From NCBI GenBank assembly GCA_023229135.1, contig JALNZT010000017.1:1-64000 (forward strand): a stretch of 64,000 nucleotides of DNA, in the 5' to 3' direction. The notes beneath the pieces are model-generated. The model was not told the origin of the DNA, did no database searches, and was given only the letters and a program-made list of their open reading frames with translations. A program made the position numbers and the translations under genes. The stretch is from Bacteroidales bacterium. Its GTDB lineage: Bacteria > Bacteroidota > Bacteroidia > Bacteroidales > F082. Below, piece after piece: positions 36,434-44,790 of this stretch. The number at the start of each line of letters is the position of its first letter. Position 1 is the stretch's first letter.

Positions 36434-38056
36434 ATGAGAAATCTAAAAGTATTACTATTCTTTTTATTGGTTTCCTGTTTTTCTTTCGCACCGGCACAGG
36501 CTCAAAACAGTGAAAAGGCCTGGTGGAAAGAAAGCGTTTTCTATCAAATTTATATGCCTTCGTTTCAGGATAGCAATGGCGATGGATACAGTGATTTCAA
36601 CGGCATGACCGCACGGCTCGATTATTTGGATTCACTTGGAATTAAAGGTGTCTGGCTTACACCTTTTCTTAAATCACCCAAAGTGGATAATGGTTACGAC
36701 ATTGCCGATTACACCCAAATTGACCCCACTTATGGCAGTATGATCGACTTTAAAATATTCCTTACAGAAGCCCATTCACGCGAATTAAAAGTGATTATAG
36801 ACATGGTGCTCAACCATTGTTCCACAGATCATTATTGGTTTCAGGAAGCCCGGAAATCAAAAGATAATCCCTACCGTGATTATTTTATCTGGCGCAATGA
36901 ACCCAACAATTGGGAATCGTTTTTTGGTGGATCGGCCTGGGAATATGATTCGTTGACAGGTCAATATTATTACCACAAATTTGATCGCCGCATGGTTGAT
37001 TTCAACTGGCAAAACCCGGCAGTTGTTGAAGAAATGCAACAGATTTTACGTTTCTGGCTTGATTTGGGCGTGGATGGCTTTCGGCTTGATGTAATAAATT
37101 TTTTGACCACAGATGGAGTTTTAGCCGATAATCCAACAGAAAATGGCGAACAGCAGCACCTCTACGACATTGACCAGCCGGGATTGAAAGCCGCCCTGAA
37201 AACACTTCGCAAAACAGTTGATGAATATCCCAACCGCTTGTTGGTGGGCGAAGTAGGCAGCGATAAGCTGGAACTACTCAGTCAATACCAATCTCCTGAA
37301 ATGATGGATGTAGTATTTAATTTTAATTTTGGCAGTATCCCTGAATTTGATGCGGCACGTATCTTTAAGGAAATACAACAGATGGAAAATCAAATGCCCG
37401 CCTACCCTACCCTTTTCTTTGGTAGTCACGATAACCCACGCTTGATGAGCCGTTTGGCGGATGATGATCCAAAGCGTGCATTGGCACTCGCCAGCCTGAT
37501 GCTGACCGCACGTGGCGTTCCCTTTATCTATTACGGAGAAGAAATTGGTATGCAAAATATTTTGGCTGAAACACCTGAGCAAATTGTTGATATACAAGGT
37601 AAAACACAATATGCACTGGCACTTGCCAAAGGCCAAACCGAGGCAGAGGCTTTGGTTTATGCCAACAAACATAACAGGGATAAATCCAGAAGTCCGATGC
37701 AGTGGGATAGCAGTCCTAATGCGGGTTTTACGGAAGGCAAGCCTTGGATCGGGCTGCATAAAAATTACCAGGAAACCAACGTGAAAGCTGCATCCGAAAA
37801 CCCGGAATCCATATTTAACCAATATAAAAAATTAATCAGGCTGCGCAATAGTTTAAAAGCCTTACAATATGGTGATTACACGGATTTACGCTTTGAAGAT
37901 GGACTAATATTTTATACCAAAACTATTGAAAACCAATCAGTTAGTGTGGTCATCAATTTTGGCTCGAAAACTACGATTTCCATTCCCGATGAGGCAAAAA
38001 TACATTTTGGCAGTAAAGTGTTGGAAACAAATGGGTTTGCTATTTTTGAGCAATAA
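36434..38056 (+). CDS. GH13 alpha-amylase family enzyme (oligo-alpha-glucosidase type)
   Basis: This 540-residue protein has a cleavable signal peptide (LLFFLLVSCFSFAPAQAQ) and so is periplasmic or exported. GH13 regions are visible: VIIDMVLNHCS (region I), DGFRLDVINFL (region II, catalytic nucleophile Asp), LVGEVGSD (region III, acid/base Glu) and FFGSHDNPRLMSR (region IV, third Asp). The QIYMPSFQDSNGDGYSDFNG start and the overall length are those of oligo-1,6-glucosidase or trehalulose-type alpha-glucosidases rather than true endo-amylases. It is the last gene of the PUL, separated from the LamG gene by two hairpins. Confidence 0.9.
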   Translation: MRNLKVLLFFLLVSCFSFAPAQAQNSEKAWWKESVFYQIYMPSFQDSNGDGYSDFNGMTARLDYLDSLGIKGVWLTPFLKSPKVDNGYDIADYTQIDPTYGSMIDFKIFLTEAHSRELKVIIDMVLNHCSTDHYWFQEARKSKDNPYRDYFIWRNEPNNWESFFGGSAWEYDSLTGQYYYHKFDRRMVDFNWQNPAVVEEMQQILRFWLDLGVDGFRLDVINFLTTDGVLADNPTENGEQQHLYDIDQPGLKAALKTLRKTVDEYPNRLLVGEVGSDKLELLSQYQSPEMMDVVFNFNFGSIPEFDAARIFKEIQQMENQMPAYPTLFFGSHDNPRLMSRLADDDPKRALALASLMLTARGVPFIYYGEEIGMQNILAETPEQIVDIQGKTQYALALAKGQTEAEALVYANKHNRDKSRSPMQWDSSPNAGFTEGKPWIGLHKNYQETNVKAASENPESIFNQYKKLIRLRNSLKALQYGDYTDLRFEDGLIFYTKTIENQSVSVVINFGSKTTISIPDEAKIHFGSKVLETNGFAIFEQ

Positions 38057-38159
38057 GACTTGATTATACCACTGTCACTGTTTTAATCCTTACTTACCCC
38101 TTGCGCCGATCTACTAAATTCCTTCCGAAACCAAATCACTCATACTCTTAAATTTCCCC

Positions 38160-38167
38160 TACTTTTG
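38160..38167 (+). promoter_or_regulatory. Bacteroidota -7 element upstream of hypE
   Basis: TACTTTTG fits the TAnnTTTG consensus, 28 bases before the hypE start codon. No clear TTG -33 box is seen at the right distance, so strength is uncertain. Confidence 0.45.
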
Positions 38168-38195
38168 TTTCCTAAATAACGATCTATTCAACACT

Positions 38196-39209
38196 ATGGA
38201 GCAAAAGCATATTCTACTGGGTCATGGCAGCGGCGGAAAACTTACACACGATTTAATCGAACACATCTTTTTAAAACATTTTGGAAATCCAAAGCTCGAT
38301 AAGCTGGGCGATTCGGCGGTTTTTGAAATTTCCGGCAAACGACTGGCTTTCACCACGGATTCTTTCGTGGTTGACCCGCTTTTTTTTCCGGCTGCGAATA
38401 TTGGCAAGCTGGCTATTGCCGGAACGGTAAACGATTTGGCCGTTGCCGGAGCCGTTCCAAAATACCTCAGTGCTGCCTTTATCCTGGAAGAAGGCCTTCC
38501 TATAGAAACACTGGAGAAAGTTGTGGTAGCTATGGCAGAAGAAGCGAAAAATGCTAACATCCAAATTGTTACCGGCGATACCAAGGTGGTTGATCGCGGC
38601 AAATGCGATAAAATTTTCATTAATACTGCAGGAGTGGGATTTGTTGAGGAGGCTTTTTGCAATTTAGATAACGCAAGCATAAAAGTGGGTGATAAAATCA
38701 TCATTAACGGAAGCATTGGCGATCATGGCATGGCGGTGATGGCTGCCCGCAACCAGCTTAATATACAGGCACCGGTACAGTCGGATTGCGCCAGCCTCAA
38801 TGGACTTATTCAGTCGCTAAAAGCCTTTGCCGAACACATCCATTTTATGCGTGATGCCACCCGTGGCGGACTGGCAACGGTGGCTTCTGAGATATGCGCA
38901 GACAAGGATTTTGGCGTGGAGCTATACGAAGATAAAATACCTGTAAACACCGCTGTTAGCGGAATGTGTGAGTTGCTGGGATTTGATCCGCTTTATGTGG
39001 CCAATGAAGGAAAGGTGGTGCTGGTAGTTGATGGTGATCAGGCGGATGAAATTCTCGAAAAAATCAAACAACATCAGTTTGGAAAACAAGCTGCCATTAT
39101 TGGAGAGATCGTATCAGGAAAAGCCGGTCGCTGTATGCTGCAAACCAGTATTGGCGGCCACCGTGTGGTGGGTATGCTGGCAGGTGAGCAGTTGCCGCGC
39201 ATTTGTTAA
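38196..39209 (+). CDS. hypE: hydrogenase maturation protein HypE
   Basis: This 337-residue PurM/AIR-synthase-like protein has the GHGSGGK N-terminal motif (residues 9-15), SFVVDPLFFP (about 56-65), GTVNDLAVAGA (about 76-86) and RDATRGGLATVA. It ends in PRIC, the C-terminal Cys that is carbamoylated by HypF and dehydrated to thiocyanate, the cyanide donor of NiFe-hydrogenases. It is cytoplasmic. hypA and hypB follow nearby on the same strand, separated by two minus-strand genes. No hydrogenase structural genes, hypC, hypD or hypF lie in this window. Confidence 0.96.
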   Translation: MEQKHILLGHGSGGKLTHDLIEHIFLKHFGNPKLDKLGDSAVFEISGKRLAFTTDSFVVDPLFFPAANIGKLAIAGTVNDLAVAGAVPKYLSAAFILEEGLPIETLEKVVVAMAEEAKNANIQIVTGDTKVVDRGKCDKIFINTAGVGFVEEAFCNLDNASIKVGDKIIINGSIGDHGMAVMAARNQLNIQAPVQSDCASLNGLIQSLKAFAEHIHFMRDATRGGLATVASEICADKDFGVELYEDKIPVNTAVSGMCELLGFDPLYVANEGKVVLVVDGDQADEILEKIKQHQFGKQAAIIGEIVSGKAGRCMLQTSIGGHRVVGMLAGEQLPRIC

Positions 39210-39213
39210 ATAC

Positions 39214-39513
39214 CTACAAAAACTTACTGATATTACTTATCAGCTGATTCTTACTTAGTAAACCTGATTCCCGCCAAACAATCTCTCCTTTTTTAAACAA
39301 AGCAAGGGTTGGCACAGCGCTAATATGATATCGCGTGGAGACCAACCTATTGGCATCAACATCAATTTTTATAACACGCAATTTATCTTTCAATGCTGCT
39401 GCAACTTCTTTAATAATAGGTGCTTGTACTTTACAGGGCTGACACCATTCCGCATGGAAATCAACCAATACCGGCAGTTCTCCGTTAATTAGGTTGTTGA
39501 AATTACCTTTCAT
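39214..39513 (-). CDS. thioredoxin
   Basis: This protein of about 99 residues from MKGNFNN (39513) has the active site AEWCQPCK (Cys-Gln-Pro-Cys instead of the usual Cys-Gly-Pro-Cys) and the cis-proline motif SAVPTLALFKKG. The longer frame from 39549 adds 12 basic residues and is less likely. There is no signal peptide, so it is a cytoplasmic disulfide reductase. It ends four bases from the hypE stop, tail to tail, and is preceded on its strand by a zinc-ribbon gene with which it may be co-transcribed. Confidence 0.92.
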   Translation of the reverse strand: MKGNFNNLINGELPVLVDFHAEWCQPCKVQAPIIKEVAAALKDKLRVIKIDVDANRLVSTRYHISAVPTLALFKKGEIVWRESGLLSKNQLISNISKFL

Positions 39514-39582
39514 TTTAAAAGCTCTTTTTATTCGCAATAGCTTAAACAAACAGAATACCAGTTGTAAAAACCTGAAAATATG

Positions 39583-39984
39583 TCAGAAGCCATATTCAAA
39601 ATAAAACTTTGAAAGCTCTTGCGATATCTCTTGAAACACCAAATGATGATTGGCACAACCGTTTCGTGAGCAAATACGTATCTTTCCTCCGGCTTTTATC
39701 ACCATCGAAATAAGCGGCGCGCCACACACCTCGCAGTCTTCGTTAATACTTAATTCTTTATTGCAGTGCGGACAAAATACCGCAGCAATTTCACCATCCT
39801 CTATTAAAACATCGGTGGTTTTTGAACTATTGCCGTAAATGCAGCAAAGCCGCAATACGCCTCGATCATGCTCTGTTTCAATATTTACTTTTACGGAAGG
39901 TTTTCCATAAATGGGATGACGTTCGTCCATAAATGAGCTATCGCACAATGGACATTTTACGGAGAGTGATACTTCTTTTTCCAT
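39583..39984 (-). CDS. zinc-ribbon protein of unknown function
   Basis: This protein of about 133 residues starts at MEKEVSLS (39984); the frame from 40032 would add a 16-residue stretch without support. It has three Cys pairs: KCPLCDSSF, FCPHCNKEL and DCEVCGAPL, plus a C-terminal RICSRNGCANHH, so two or more zinc ribbons are likely. Function is not known. It precedes the thioredoxin gene by about 70 bases on the same strand. Redox or metal-related roles fit the neighbours (thioredoxin, hypA) but are inferred. Confidence 0.8.
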   Translation of the reverse strand: MEKEVSLSVKCPLCDSSFMDERHPIYGKPSVKVNIETEHDRGVLRLCCIYGNSSKTTDVLIEDGEIAAVFCPHCNKELSINEDCEVCGAPLISMVIKAGGKIRICSRNGCANHHLVFQEISQELSKFYFEYGF

Positions 39985-40170
39985 GACAAGCTTTTTTTTA
40001 AACTGTTGATTTACACTATAAAAGTACAACAATTTGAACCAAAAATCAAGTGTAAAGCATTCATTTCTATTGTATTATTACGCTGATTTGAGCTTTAAAG
40101 CCCCACAGTTAAAATGGATTACATTTACCAAGTTATTAGGCTTTTATTTCAATTAAGGAGTAAAATTTCT

Positions 40171-40178
40171 TATTTTTG
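40171..40178 (+). promoter_or_regulatory. Bacteroidota -7 element upstream of hypA
   Basis: TATTTTTG matches TAnnTTTG, 18 bases before the hypA ATG at 40197. A -33 box is not clear. Confidence 0.4.
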
Positions 40179-40196
40179 TCCATCAAAACTGGAACT

Positions 40197-40544
40197 ATGC
40201 ACGAACTTTCTATCGCTATGCAAATTGTAGAAATTGTGGAGGAGGAAGCCAGAAAGCATGACTCAGCGCAGGTTTCAGCGGTTCATCTTGAAATTGGTAC
40301 GCTTTCCGGTGTTGAGCCGGATGCTTTGAAATTTGCCATGGAAGAGGCTGTGCGGCATAGCATGGCGGCCAAAGCTGATATTTTTTATCACTTTATTGAA
40401 GCAGTTGCTGTATGCGAGGAATGTTGCCACGAATTTAAAACGCAGGATTATTTTAAAGTTTGTCCCTACTGCAACAGCATAAACACCGGTTTTTTGAAAG
40501 GCAAAGAATTAAAAATCAAATCTATAGATATTCAAACCAATTAA
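40197..40544 (+). CDS. hypA: hydrogenase nickel-insertion protein HypA
   Basis: This 115-residue protein starts with MHELSIA, where His2 is the nickel ligand; this fixes the start at 40197 rather than at an ATG 21 bases earlier. The zinc finger is formed by CEEC (about residues 72-75) and CPYC (about 89-92). HypA hands Ni(II) to the NiFe-hydrogenase large subunit with HypB. The gene is followed 21 bases later by hypB, with which it forms an operon. Confidence 0.95.
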   Translation: MHELSIAMQIVEIVEEEARKHDSAQVSAVHLEIGTLSGVEPDALKFAMEEAVRHSMAAKADIFYHFIEAVAVCEECCHEFKTQDYFKVCPYCNSINTGFLKGKELKIKSIDIQTN

Positions 40545-40565
40545 GTAAAGATAGGAGATTTTATT

Positions 40566-41408
40566 ATGTGCGGAACATGCGGATGTGGCGAAGACGACCA
40601 TATTACTTACAGCCTGCCTTCTAAAGAAGGAAAACCAGGCGAATATAAATTGTTTCACAGCCATGAACACGCGCATGGCGGCGCAACTCATTCACATGCT
40701 CATGAGCACAGCCACGTGGATCACGGACACGATCATTCACACGATGAGGCACATAGCCACACGCATAGCATTTCGCTGGAGCGCAACATTTTATCCAAAA
40801 ATGAGCTGATTGCCGAGCGAAACCGCGGATATTTTGAAGGCATGAAAATCGTTGCGCTTAACCTGGTAAGCTCTCCCGGGTCGGGTAAGACCAGTATTTT
40901 AGAACGTAGCATCACCGAACTTGGCGAAAAGCTTAATTGCGCTGTGATTGAAGGCGATCAACAAACTTTAAACGATGCCGAGCGCATTCAGAAAGCCGGT
41001 GCTCCTGTCATTCAAATTAATACCGGAAATGGCTGCCATTTAGACGCTTTAATGATAAACAAAGCCATGAAATCTTTAGATTTAAAGCAAAACAGCATCT
41101 TATTTATCGAAAATGTAGGCAACTTGGTTTGTCCCAGCTTATTTGATTTGGGCGAAACAAAAAGAGTTGTTATTATCAGTGTTACCGAAGGCGACGACAA
41201 GCCGGCCAAATACCCGACCATGTTTGAGACCTCCCATCTTTGCCTGATCAACAAAACGGACTTGTTGCCTTATGTAGATTTTGACATAGAAAAAGTGAAA
41301 GAAGCCGCACTCAAAGTCAATCCACGCCTCGAATTTATTGCCCTGAGCGCCAAAACCGGTGAAGGGATGAGTGAGTGGTATACCTGGATGCAAGCCTTAA
41401 ACGGATAA
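40566..41408 (+). CDS. hypB: hydrogenase nickel GTPase HypB with His-rich nickel store
   Basis: This 280-residue protein carries the high-affinity nickel motif CGTCGCG at residues 2-8 and a histidine-rich stretch with 16 His between residues 31 and 67, for nickel storage. The P-loop SSPGSGKTS (102-110) begins the GTPase domain, followed by EGDQQT and NKTDLL G4-type motifs. GTP hydrolysis drives nickel delivery through HypA. It is the last gene of the hyp cluster in the window, and rex starts 235 bases later. Confidence 0.96.
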   Translation: MCGTCGCGEDDHITYSLPSKEGKPGEYKLFHSHEHAHGGATHSHAHEHSHVDHGHDHSHDEAHSHTHSISLERNILSKNELIAERNRGYFEGMKIVALNLVSSPGSGKTSILERSITELGEKLNCAVIEGDQQTLNDAERIQKAGAPVIQINTGNGCHLDALMINKAMKSLDLKQNSILFIENVGNLVCPSLFDLGETKRVVIISVTEGDDKPAKYPTMFETSHLCLINKTDLLPYVDFDIEKVKEAALKVNPRLEFIALSAKTGEGMSEWYTWMQALNG

Positions 41409-41541
41409 AATTTACACCTTTTTTGCTAAGATAACTTTCCATTTATTGCAGAAGCATTGTCGGGTTTTCATCTAAAAAGAATTGAGCTGAAACAGTTTTT
41501 TTGGCTTTACAGATCAAAACTTTTATTGATAATGTTTCACA

Positions 41542-41559
41542 ATGTTAATTTTTTCACAA
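41542..41559 (+). promoter_or_regulatory. predicted Rex operator upstream of rex
   Basis: ATGTTAATTTTTTCACAA differs at two positions from the Rex consensus TTGTGAAnnnnTTCACAA. It ends seven bases before the TTG of the rex promoter, and an extra half site (TTTCACAA) lies at 41535-41542. This suggests NADH-sensitive autoregulation. Confidence 0.7.
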
Positions 41560-41565
41560 AAAAAC

Positions 41566-41596
41566 TTGTTAAGTATGGGCTATGGTAGTAGCTTTG
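41566..41596 (+). promoter_or_regulatory. promoter of rex
   Basis: TTG at 41566-41568 and TAGCTTTG at 41589-41596 match the Bacteroidota -33 (TTG) and -7 (TAnnTTTG) boxes with 20 bases between them. The start codon of rex lies about 48 bases downstream. Confidence 0.7.
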
Positions 41597-41643
41597 CTGT
41601 TTAGTAATTAACAATCATTCTGAATAGCCATTTTAATGCAGCA

Positions 41644-42276
41644 ATGAAACATCTACCGCACAAAACTATCGAACGCCTAAGTCAGTACCGGCGTGCACTT
41701 TTAATTTGTCACGAAACGGGCAAATCCCATATTTATTCACATGAAATAGCTAACATCCAACACATTACAGCAGTTCAGGTACGTCGCGACCTGATGCTGA
41801 TTGGTTATACCGGCACACTCCGTAAAGGCTATAATGTAAAGGAATTAATTGATCTTATCGGCAGTATCATCGATAGCGACGAAGGAATACATGTGGCTAT
41901 CATAGGGATGGGCAACCTGGGACGTGCGCTGATAAATTATTTTGACGGCAAACGTTCTAAACTGAATATTGTGGCAGGTTTTGACACCAATCCGGATAAA
42001 ATCGGTAACACCATGTCAGGTGTTCCATGCTATGCCAACGAAGACCTGGAAAAAATAATTCGAGAAAAAGACATCAAAATCGGCATACTTACTGTACCTG
42101 CTGACCATGCGATAGAATCTGCGGAACTTCTTGTTAAAGCAGGAGTTAAAGGTATTTTGAACTATACGCCAAAACCTATCAACGTACCAAACGACGTGTA
42201 TCTGGAGGAGTATGATATGATCACTACCCTTGAAAAAGTTGCATTTTTCGTTAAACTACAAGAGATGGTAAAATAA
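41644..42276 (+). CDS. rex: redox-sensing transcriptional repressor Rex
   Basis: This 210-residue protein has a winged-helix DNA-binding domain (about residues 5-75, with AVQVRRDLMLIG as recognition region) and a Rossmann NADH-binding domain with GMGNLGRAL (G88, G90, G93). A domain-swapped C-terminal helix ends at KLQEMVK. Rex senses the NADH/NAD ratio and represses fermentative and respiratory genes until NADH rises. A near-consensus site lies upstream of this gene, and another lies before the carbamate kinase gene on the opposite strand. The gene ends convergent with carbamate kinase, with a REP-like palindrome in between. Confidence 0.95.
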   Translation: MKHLPHKTIERLSQYRRALLICHETGKSHIYSHEIANIQHITAVQVRRDLMLIGYTGTLRKGYNVKELIDLIGSIIDSDEGIHVAIIGMGNLGRALINYFDGKRSKLNIVAGFDTNPDKIGNTMSGVPCYANEDLEKIIREKDIKIGILTVPADHAIESAELLVKAGVKGILNYTPKPINVPNDVYLEEYDMITTLEKVAFFVKLQEMVK

Positions 42277-42291
42277 GGAGTCTTTTTGAAA

Positions 42292-42337
42292 GACAGGCCT
42301 CGACTGATAAGCATCGCTACACAGTCGCAGCCTGACT
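42292..42337. repeat. REP-like palindrome, copy 1
   Basis: Arm GACAGGCCTCGACTG (42292-42306) pairs imperfectly with CAGTCGCAGCCTGAC (42322-42336). It belongs to the GTCAGG..GCGACT family found also at 44424-44523 and 60061-60227. It lies between convergent rex and carbamate kinase genes and could end transcription from both sides. Confidence 0.7.
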
Positions 42338-42361
42338 GGGTTCGGAAAACATACGCTATTT

Positions 42362-43306
42362 TTAAACAATCGTAACTTTCGTTCCGCCATTTTCAGAAGC
42401 AAGAAACTTAGACTCCGTGATGACGGTTTCTTTGCCGCTACGCTCAACAAAGTTGATTGCTGCACGCACTTTTGGTGCCATACTGCCTTCGCCAAAGTGG
42501 CCTTCTTCCAAGTATTTTTTAGCTTCGGCAATGGTCATTTTGTCCAGTGACTTTTCCTGTGGGGAATTATAGTTGAGGCAAACTTTTGGCACATCAGTAA
42601 GGATAAACAGTTTATCTGCACGCACTTGCGAAGCCAATAAGGAACTCGCTAAATCTTTATCGATAACCGCATCAATACCTTGAAGCTTATTGCTTTCCAC
42701 ATAAAAACAGGGTATTCCACCACCGCCCACAGCAATGACGATATGTCCTTCGCGGGCAATTTTTTCGATAGTTTGGCGGTTAAAAATCACCAAAGGCGTA
42801 GGCGAGGCAACCACTTTACGCCAGCCGCGACCTCTGGCATCCTCCTGAAATACCGTCTTGTTGTCTGCGCTAAGCTTATCGGCTTCTACTTTGGTATAAA
42901 AAGGCCCGATGGGTTTGGTTGGTGACTGAAAAGCGGGATCGTCTTTATTGACCAAAACCTGCGTGATGATTGAAATAATATCTCTGTCTAAATCTTTGGC
43001 CATCAATACATTTCGTAATTGTTGCTCAATTACATAAGCGATAAAACCTTGCGAATAGGCTACGCTGATATCCAGCGGCATATCTGGAAGTCCGTAAAGT
43101 TTGTTACCGGCTGTGTTTGCCAGTAAAATATTTCCCACTTGGGGGCCGTTGCCGTGTGTAACTACAATATTGTAGTTCAAATCTAACAGCTTGGTCAGGT
43201 CCTCGCATGCTTGATAAGCATTGGCTTCTTGCTCATCTATTGTACCTTTTTGGTCACCGCGCATTAAAGCATTTCCGCCAAAAGCTACTACAGCTAGTTT
43301 TTTCAT
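42362..43306 (-). CDS. arcC: carbamate kinase
   Basis: This 314-residue amino-acid kinase-fold protein has the N-terminal VVAFGGNALM (residues 6-15), VVTHGNGPQVGN (about 48-59), VAVGGGGIPCF (about 186-196) and TDVPKVCLNY. It transfers phosphate from carbamoyl phosphate to ADP, giving ATP, ammonia and CO2, the last step of arginine deiminase or related fermentations. arcA and arcB are not in the window. A near-perfect Rex operator lies 62 bases upstream, so expression is likely tied to the NADH/NAD ratio. Confidence 0.95.
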   Translation of the reverse strand: MKKLAVVAFGGNALMRGDQKGTIDEQEANAYQACEDLTKLLDLNYNIVVTHGNGPQVGNILLANTAGNKLYGLPDMPLDISVAYSQGFIAYVIEQQLRNVLMAKDLDRDIISIITQVLVNKDDPAFQSPTKPIGPFYTKVEADKLSADNKTVFQEDARGRGWRKVVASPTPLVIFNRQTIEKIAREGHIVIAVGGGGIPCFYVESNKLQGIDAVIDKDLASSLLASQVRADKLFILTDVPKVCLNYNSPQEKSLDKMTIAEAKKYLEEGHFGEGSMAPKVRAAINFVERSGKETVITESKFLASENGGTKVTIV

Positions 43307-43333
43307 TATTGGTTTCTTTTTTATGAAAGTTTA

Positions 43334-43341
43334 CAAAAATA
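43334..43341 (-). promoter_or_regulatory. -7 element of the carbamate kinase promoter
   Basis: On the minus strand this reads TATTTTTG, fitting TAnnTTTG. The -33 region lacks a clear TTG, and the Rex site begins about 28 bases upstream. Confidence 0.45.
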
Positions 43342-43368
43342 ACGAAATATTCCACTTAAATACTAGAC

Positions 43369-43386
43369 TTGTGATTATTTTCACAA
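43369..43386 (-). promoter_or_regulatory. predicted Rex operator upstream of carbamate kinase
   Basis: TTGTGATTATTTTCACAA differs at one position from the Rex palindrome TTGTGAAnnnnTTCACAA. It overlaps the expected -33 region of the carbamate kinase promoter, a position suited to repression. Confidence 0.75.
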
Positions 43387-43657
43387 CCAAAAATAGCGGT
43401 CGTTGCACAAATTATTAAGTTAGTGTTGCAATGATGCTTCGTATTTGTGTAAAAAACAACAGATTAAAACTTGAAAGGTAAATCAACTTGCGATAAGGGC
43501 TAGTTAGCTAACCTAATTCACAAAAAGTAAAATCTTATATTTCTTAGCGAAAAACATTTCAGCCTGAATTCATATTTTATAAACAGCTGCTTCTACTATT
43601 TTCCTGAACAATATGCAACAATTGATTGTTTTAGCCATGTACTTAAAATCTTCAACT

Positions 43658-44350
43658 ATGAAAAAATCAACTTATTTTTTGCTTTCTTTTACCGTAATTT
43701 TCGTGTTTTCGCTTTCGGCTCAGGCGCAAAATATGAAAGGCAAAAAGGTGAATCATGAATTTCCAGAGCTGCCTTATGCCTATGATGCGCTCGAAAAAGC
43801 TATCGACAGTGAAACCATGAATATCCATTATAACAAGCATTTTCGTGGTTATTATGATAAATTCCTTAAAGCCATAGAAGGATCAGCGCTTGAAATGCTA
43901 ACACTGGAAGAAATTTTTGCCAACGTAAGCAGGTCTAATGCTGCGGTTCGCAACAATGCCGGCGGATTTTATAATCATGCCATGTTTTGGACGATCATGT
44001 CGCCCGATGGCGGTGGAAAACCCGGCCCTAAACTCGAAGCAGCCATCAACAAATCCTTTGGCTCTTTCGATAAATTTAAAGCCGAGTTTGAAGCAGCTGC
44101 AGCAAGTCAGTTTGGTAGCGGTTGGGCCTGGTTATCAAAAGATGAGCAAGGAAATTTGTTTGTGTCGTCCACACCTAATCAGGATAATCCACTGATGGAT
44201 GATGTTGCGAAACGTGGTTATCCCATCTTGGCACTCGACGTATGGGAACACGCCTACTATTTAAGGTATCAAAACAAAAGAACTTCTTATATCGGTAACT
44301 TCTGGGAAGTTGTGAACTGGCCTGAAGTTGAAAAACGTTTTAATAGGTAG
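43658..44350 (+). CDS. sod: exported Fe/Mn superoxide dismutase
   Basis: This protein of about 230 residues starts at MKKSTYFLL; the first in-frame ATG, 45 bases upstream, is less likely because it would bury the signal peptide. The signal peptide is LLSFTVIFVFSLSAQAQ. SOD metal-ligand motifs are HYNKHFRGYY, NHAMFW and DVWEHAYYLRY, and GSGWAWL is also typical. The enzyme disproportionates superoxide; the signal peptide places it in the periplasm or outside, which is less common than cytoplasmic SodB. Whether iron or manganese is used is not clear from the sequence. A strong terminator follows. Confidence 0.95.
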   Translation: MKKSTYFLLSFTVIFVFSLSAQAQNMKGKKVNHEFPELPYAYDALEKAIDSETMNIHYNKHFRGYYDKFLKAIEGSALEMLTLEEIFANVSRSNAAVRNNAGGFYNHAMFWTIMSPDGGGKPGPKLEAAINKSFGSFDKFKAEFEAAAASQFGSGWAWLSKDEQGNLFVSSTPNQDNPLMDDVAKRGYPILALDVWEHAYYLRYQNKRTSYIGNFWEVVNWPEVEKRFNR

Positions 44351-44386
44351 CATTGAGCTGATTTAGTCAGTTAATAATCAACTTAT

Positions 44387-44421
44387 AAAAGTCCAGGGCG
44401 ATTGTCTCAGGACTTTTTTTT
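44387..44421 (+). terminator. intrinsic terminator after the superoxide dismutase gene
   Basis: AAAAGTCC (44387-44394) pairs with GGACTTTT (44410-44417), and the T run continues through 44421. It lies 36 bases after the stop codon. Confidence 0.8.
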
Positions 44422-44423
44422 GT

Positions 44424-44523
44424 GTCAGGGTAAGACTAATCCGGCGACAAACATCAGTCGCGCCCTGACTCTAACCCGGTCAGGCTGCGACTATCTTGCG
44501 ACAAACATCAGTCGCGTCCTGAC
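44424..44523. repeat. REP-like palindromes, two tandem copies
   Basis: Copy one has arms 44424-44437 and 44456-44469; copy two has arms 44479-44492 and 44510-44523 (GTCAGGCTGCGACT with AGTCGCGTCCTGAC). The loops of the two copies share GGCGACAAACATC-like or TTGCGACAAACATC words. The two copies start 55 bp apart. Confidence 0.75.
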
Positions 44524-44790
44524 TTCGCAACCCACTTAAGATTTTCCATACTTCACATTTTAACGATTCCATGCTCTTTCCCGCCATTGCGAGGTCAGAC
44601 GACGAAAAGTTAAAGCTTATTTAATTCAGACTTTTGGAAGTCCTATTATCAGGGTGTTGGGCTGTGCGCTAATCATAGTTTGATGTAGATTTCTGATGCT
44701 AAAGTAGGTGTTTTTTGGTTGGGTGCGTGGACACCGATTGTAAAATAACAATATTTGGACGACGTAGTCGGAGACTACGCCGAGCGGGGG
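44524..44790. other. non-coding gap with one short palindrome
   Basis: No gene or RNA was recognised. At 44763-44779 lies CGTAGTC-GGA-GACTACG followed by CCGAGCGGGGG, directly beside the stop codon of the minus-strand lipoprotein gene. A similar palindrome with GCCGAGCGG follows at 59068-59096. It could end transcription of the minus-strand cluster. Confidence 0.5.

Noticed and set aside
41409..41643. Riboswitch or small RNA upstream of rex
   Set aside because: The gap is fully explained by a promoter, a Rex operator and a short leader; no structured element was seen.
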